Shown: in pieces, positions 40,177 through 41,838 of the stretch
How positions within the stretch are numbered: position 1 is the stretch's first letter
Layout: every line of letters begins with the position of its first letter
NCBI GenBank assembly: GCA_017404665.1
Contig: JAFRBX010000023.1
Span: forward strand, 1-41,838
Source of the DNA: Ruminococcus sp.
Lineage (GTDB): Bacteria; Bacillota; Clostridia; Oscillospirales; Acutalibacteraceae
DNA: 41,838 bases
Direction of reading: 5' to 3'
The notes under the pieces: generated by a model
Databases searched by the model: none
Told to the model about the DNA's origin: nothing
Seen by the model: only the letters and a program-made list of their open reading frames with translations
Program-made: the position numbers and the translations under genes

Positions 40177-40253
40177 TGGGTCGGGGGAAGCTCCGACCCA
40201 CACGGCGTATATAGCGGTTGAGCCACAGCCCCGTTGGGGCTTCGCAACGACAT
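40177..40253. repeat. Second hairpin and half copy of the R3 element
   Basis: Stem TGGGTCGG (40177-40184) with CCGACCCA (40193-40200). From about 40223 the sequence CAGCCCCGTTGGGGCTTCGCA followed by ACGACA matches the end of the R3 element at 9225-9334 (with one base change in the terminal motif). The argH ribosome site follows. Confidence 0.6.
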
Positions 40254-40275
40254 TTTAAGGTTAGGATGAATAACA

Positions 40276-41646
40276 ATGGCAAAAATGTGGGCGGGACGCA
40301 CCGCCGGAGACACCAGCAAATTAGCTGACGAATTCAACAGCTCCATTGGCTTTGACAGCCGCATGTACAAGGAGGATATCACGGGTTCCATCGCTCATGC
40401 CCAGATGCTTGCAAAGCAGGGCATCATCGAGCGCTGGGAGGCGGACGCGATCTGTGACGAGCTGCTGCGGATCCTCGATGATATTTCCTCCGGCAAGCTG
40501 GCGATCGATCCCAAAGCCGAGGACATCCATATGTTCGTTGAGGAGGTGCTTACCTCCCGTGTCGGTGACGTCGGCAAAAAGCTGCATACCGCGCGCTCCC
40601 GCAACGATCAGGTCGCGCTTGATCTCAGGATGTACCTGATGAACCGCGTTGACGAGCTGACGACCGATACAAAGCGCCTGATCGCCGCCTTGACCGATAA
40701 GGCGGAGGAGTATAAAGAGGCGATCATGCCCGGTTACACCCATCTGCAAAGAGCCCAGCCGATCATGTTCGGACATCATCTGCTGGCGTACGCCATGATG
40801 CTCCTTCGCGACGTCGACCGCATGACCGACTGCAAGCGCCGCATGAATATCTCTCCGATCGGCTGCTGCGCCCTCGCGGGCACTACCTATGACACCGACC
40901 GTACCTTTGAAGCGGAGCAGCTCGGCTTTAACGGTATCGCGATGAACTCGCTCGACGGCGTGTCCGACCGCGACTTCGTGATCGAATTATTATCCGACCT
41001 GTCCATCCTGATGATGCATCTGTCCCGTCTGAGTGAAGAGATCATCCTGTGGTCATCTTGGGAATTCGGCTTTGTGGAGCTCTCCGACGCTTACACCACC
41101 GGCTCCTCCATCATGCCCCAGAAGAAGAACTCCGATATGGCGGAGCTCGTGCGCGGAAAGACCGGCAGGGTGTATGGCGATTTGATGGCGGCGCTAACCA
41201 TGCTCAAAGGTCTGCCGCTCGCTTACAACAAGGATATGCAGGAGGACAAGGAGGGCGTTTTCGACGCTGTCGACACCGCTTCGATGTCCGTACAGATATT
41301 TGTCGGCATGATTTCCACGATGAAGGTCAAGACCGAGAACATGAAGAAGGCGGCGCAGCGCGGCTTTATCAACGCGACCGACCTCGCCGATTACCTGACC
41401 AAGAAGGGCATGCCCTTCCGCACGGCGTACAAGATTTCCGGCTCCATCGTCGCCTACTGTATCGCGAACGGCGAGGTGCTCGAGACCCTGCCGCTGGAGA
41501 AATACAAAGAATACTCCGACCTCTTTGAAGCGGATCTGTATGAGGATATCGATCTGTTTACCTGCGTCAACAAGCGCAACTCCGTCGGCGGTACCTCGGT
41601 GCAGTCGATCGAGAAGCAGATCGAGTTTGTGAGGGAACGCTTGTAG
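40276..41646 (+). CDS. argH: Argininosuccinate lyase
   Basis: A 456-residue enzyme of the fumarase/aspartase superfamily that splits argininosuccinate into arginine and fumarate. Key features are HTARSRNDQVALDLRMYL, GYTHLQRAQPIMFGHHLLAY, SDRDFVIELLSDLSI and the flexible catalytic loop GSSIMPQKKNSDMAELVRGK. The start is ATG 40276, preceded by a weak AAGGTTAGGA site. It probably shares an operon with argG, but intervening palindromes may reduce its level. No terminator is clear before the window edge. Confidence 0.96.
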   Translation: MAKMWAGRTAGDTSKLADEFNSSIGFDSRMYKEDITGSIAHAQMLAKQGIIERWEADAICDELLRILDDISSGKLAIDPKAEDIHMFVEEVLTSRVGDVGKKLHTARSRNDQVALDLRMYLMNRVDELTTDTKRLIAALTDKAEEYKEAIMPGYTHLQRAQPIMFGHHLLAYAMMLLRDVDRMTDCKRRMNISPIGCCALAGTTYDTDRTFEAEQLGFNGIAMNSLDGVSDRDFVIELLSDLSILMMHLSRLSEEIILWSSWEFGFVELSDAYTTGSSIMPQKKNSDMAELVRGKTGRVYGDLMAALTMLKGLPLAYNKDMQEDKEGVFDAVDTASMSVQIFVGMISTMKVKTENMKKAAQRGFINATDLADYLTKKGMPFRTAYKISGSIVAYCIANGEVLETLPLEKYKEYSDLFEADLYEDIDLFTCVNKRNSVGGTSVQSIEKQIEFVRERL

Positions 41647-41736
41647 GGACGTTCCTCGCCGGAGACGGCACCCCTCTGTCCTTCGGACGCCTCCCCCACG
41701 GGGCAATGTCGTCAACTTAAGGTGAAAATGCTCATA

Positions 41737-41838
41737 CAGCCCTCACAGCGTTTGCGGAGGGTGCCCGTAAGGGCGGGAGGGTCGACATGGTAGAAACGAA
41801 TCAATATCATCTATGTCTTTCGTTTCAGCCGGGGCGAC
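41737..41838 (+). repeat. R1 family repeat at the right end of the window
   Basis: From CAGCCCTCACAGCG to GGGAGGGTCGACATGG followed by AACGAAT. The block order matches the minus strand of 1-99. It may continue beyond the window. The 41647-41736 stretch contains an R4-like start (TGTAGGGACG) and no gene. Confidence 0.6.

Noticed and set aside
1-41838. Prophage, insertion sequence, rRNA or tRNA genes
   Set aside because: No transposase, integrase, phage structural gene, rRNA segment or cloverleaf was recognised on either strand.

Overview
The window looks like a chromosomal piece of an anaerobic, low-to-mid GC Gram-positive of the class Clostridia, most likely an Oscillospiraceae/Ruminococcaceae-type gut bacterium. 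The evidence is the recO-mutS2-uvrC-rsmD-coaD housekeeping order, strong GGAGG ribosome sites, a type I dockerin on a non-cellulolytic secreted protein, YARHG and FN3/C39-type secreted proteins, a 2-hydroxyacyl-CoA dehydratase/activase pair, and dense families of short intergenic repeats. No rRNA, tRNA, CRISPR, transposase or prophage gene was recognised. All assignments come from reading the sequence; no database search or folding program was run.

Layout. 334-8102 (+): repair and housekeeping run: a small YqzL-like gene overlapping recO, mutS2, a C39-like lipoprotein, uvrC, rsmD, coaD and a coiled-coil protein. 8175-13685 (-): a DMT transporter, then a two-gene dehydratase/activase operon whose large gene carries an in-frame copy of an intergenic repeat. 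13974-16354 (+): an RsiV-like lipoprotein and pyruvate kinase. 16445-26191: a secretome block with a secreted cysteine peptidase resembling IdeS/Mac that ends in a dockerin, a YgjP-like metallopeptidase, an FN3 protein with a cohesin-like N terminus, a Big2/YARHG lipoprotein, a DUF3783-like protein, and an 1180-residue protein with 11 FN3-like repeats ending in a C39-like peptidase. 26291-30592: mtnN, rsmE, pncC/cinA, and two convergent membrane-anchored HTH regulators. 30676-31087: a compact unit that looks like a type I toxin-antitoxin locus, with a 33-residue hydrophobic peptide, a convergent antisense RNA promoter and an alternating-hairpin leader. 31113-38438: tatD, metG, a membrane acyltransferase and a bifunctional GT2/CDP-glycerol glycerophosphotransferase (surface polymer). 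38881-41646: argG and argH.

The most unusual material is (1) the type I TA-like locus and its four-segment leader; (2) a 123-bp terminal-inverted-repeat element that sits in frame inside the activase gene, with a relative between genes at 9225-9334; (3) a family of seven-base tandem arrays that bracket intergenic elements and provide the stop codons of five neighbouring genes; and (4) the IdeS-like, dockerin-bearing peptidase, one of three papain-fold secreted peptidases within 23 kb.
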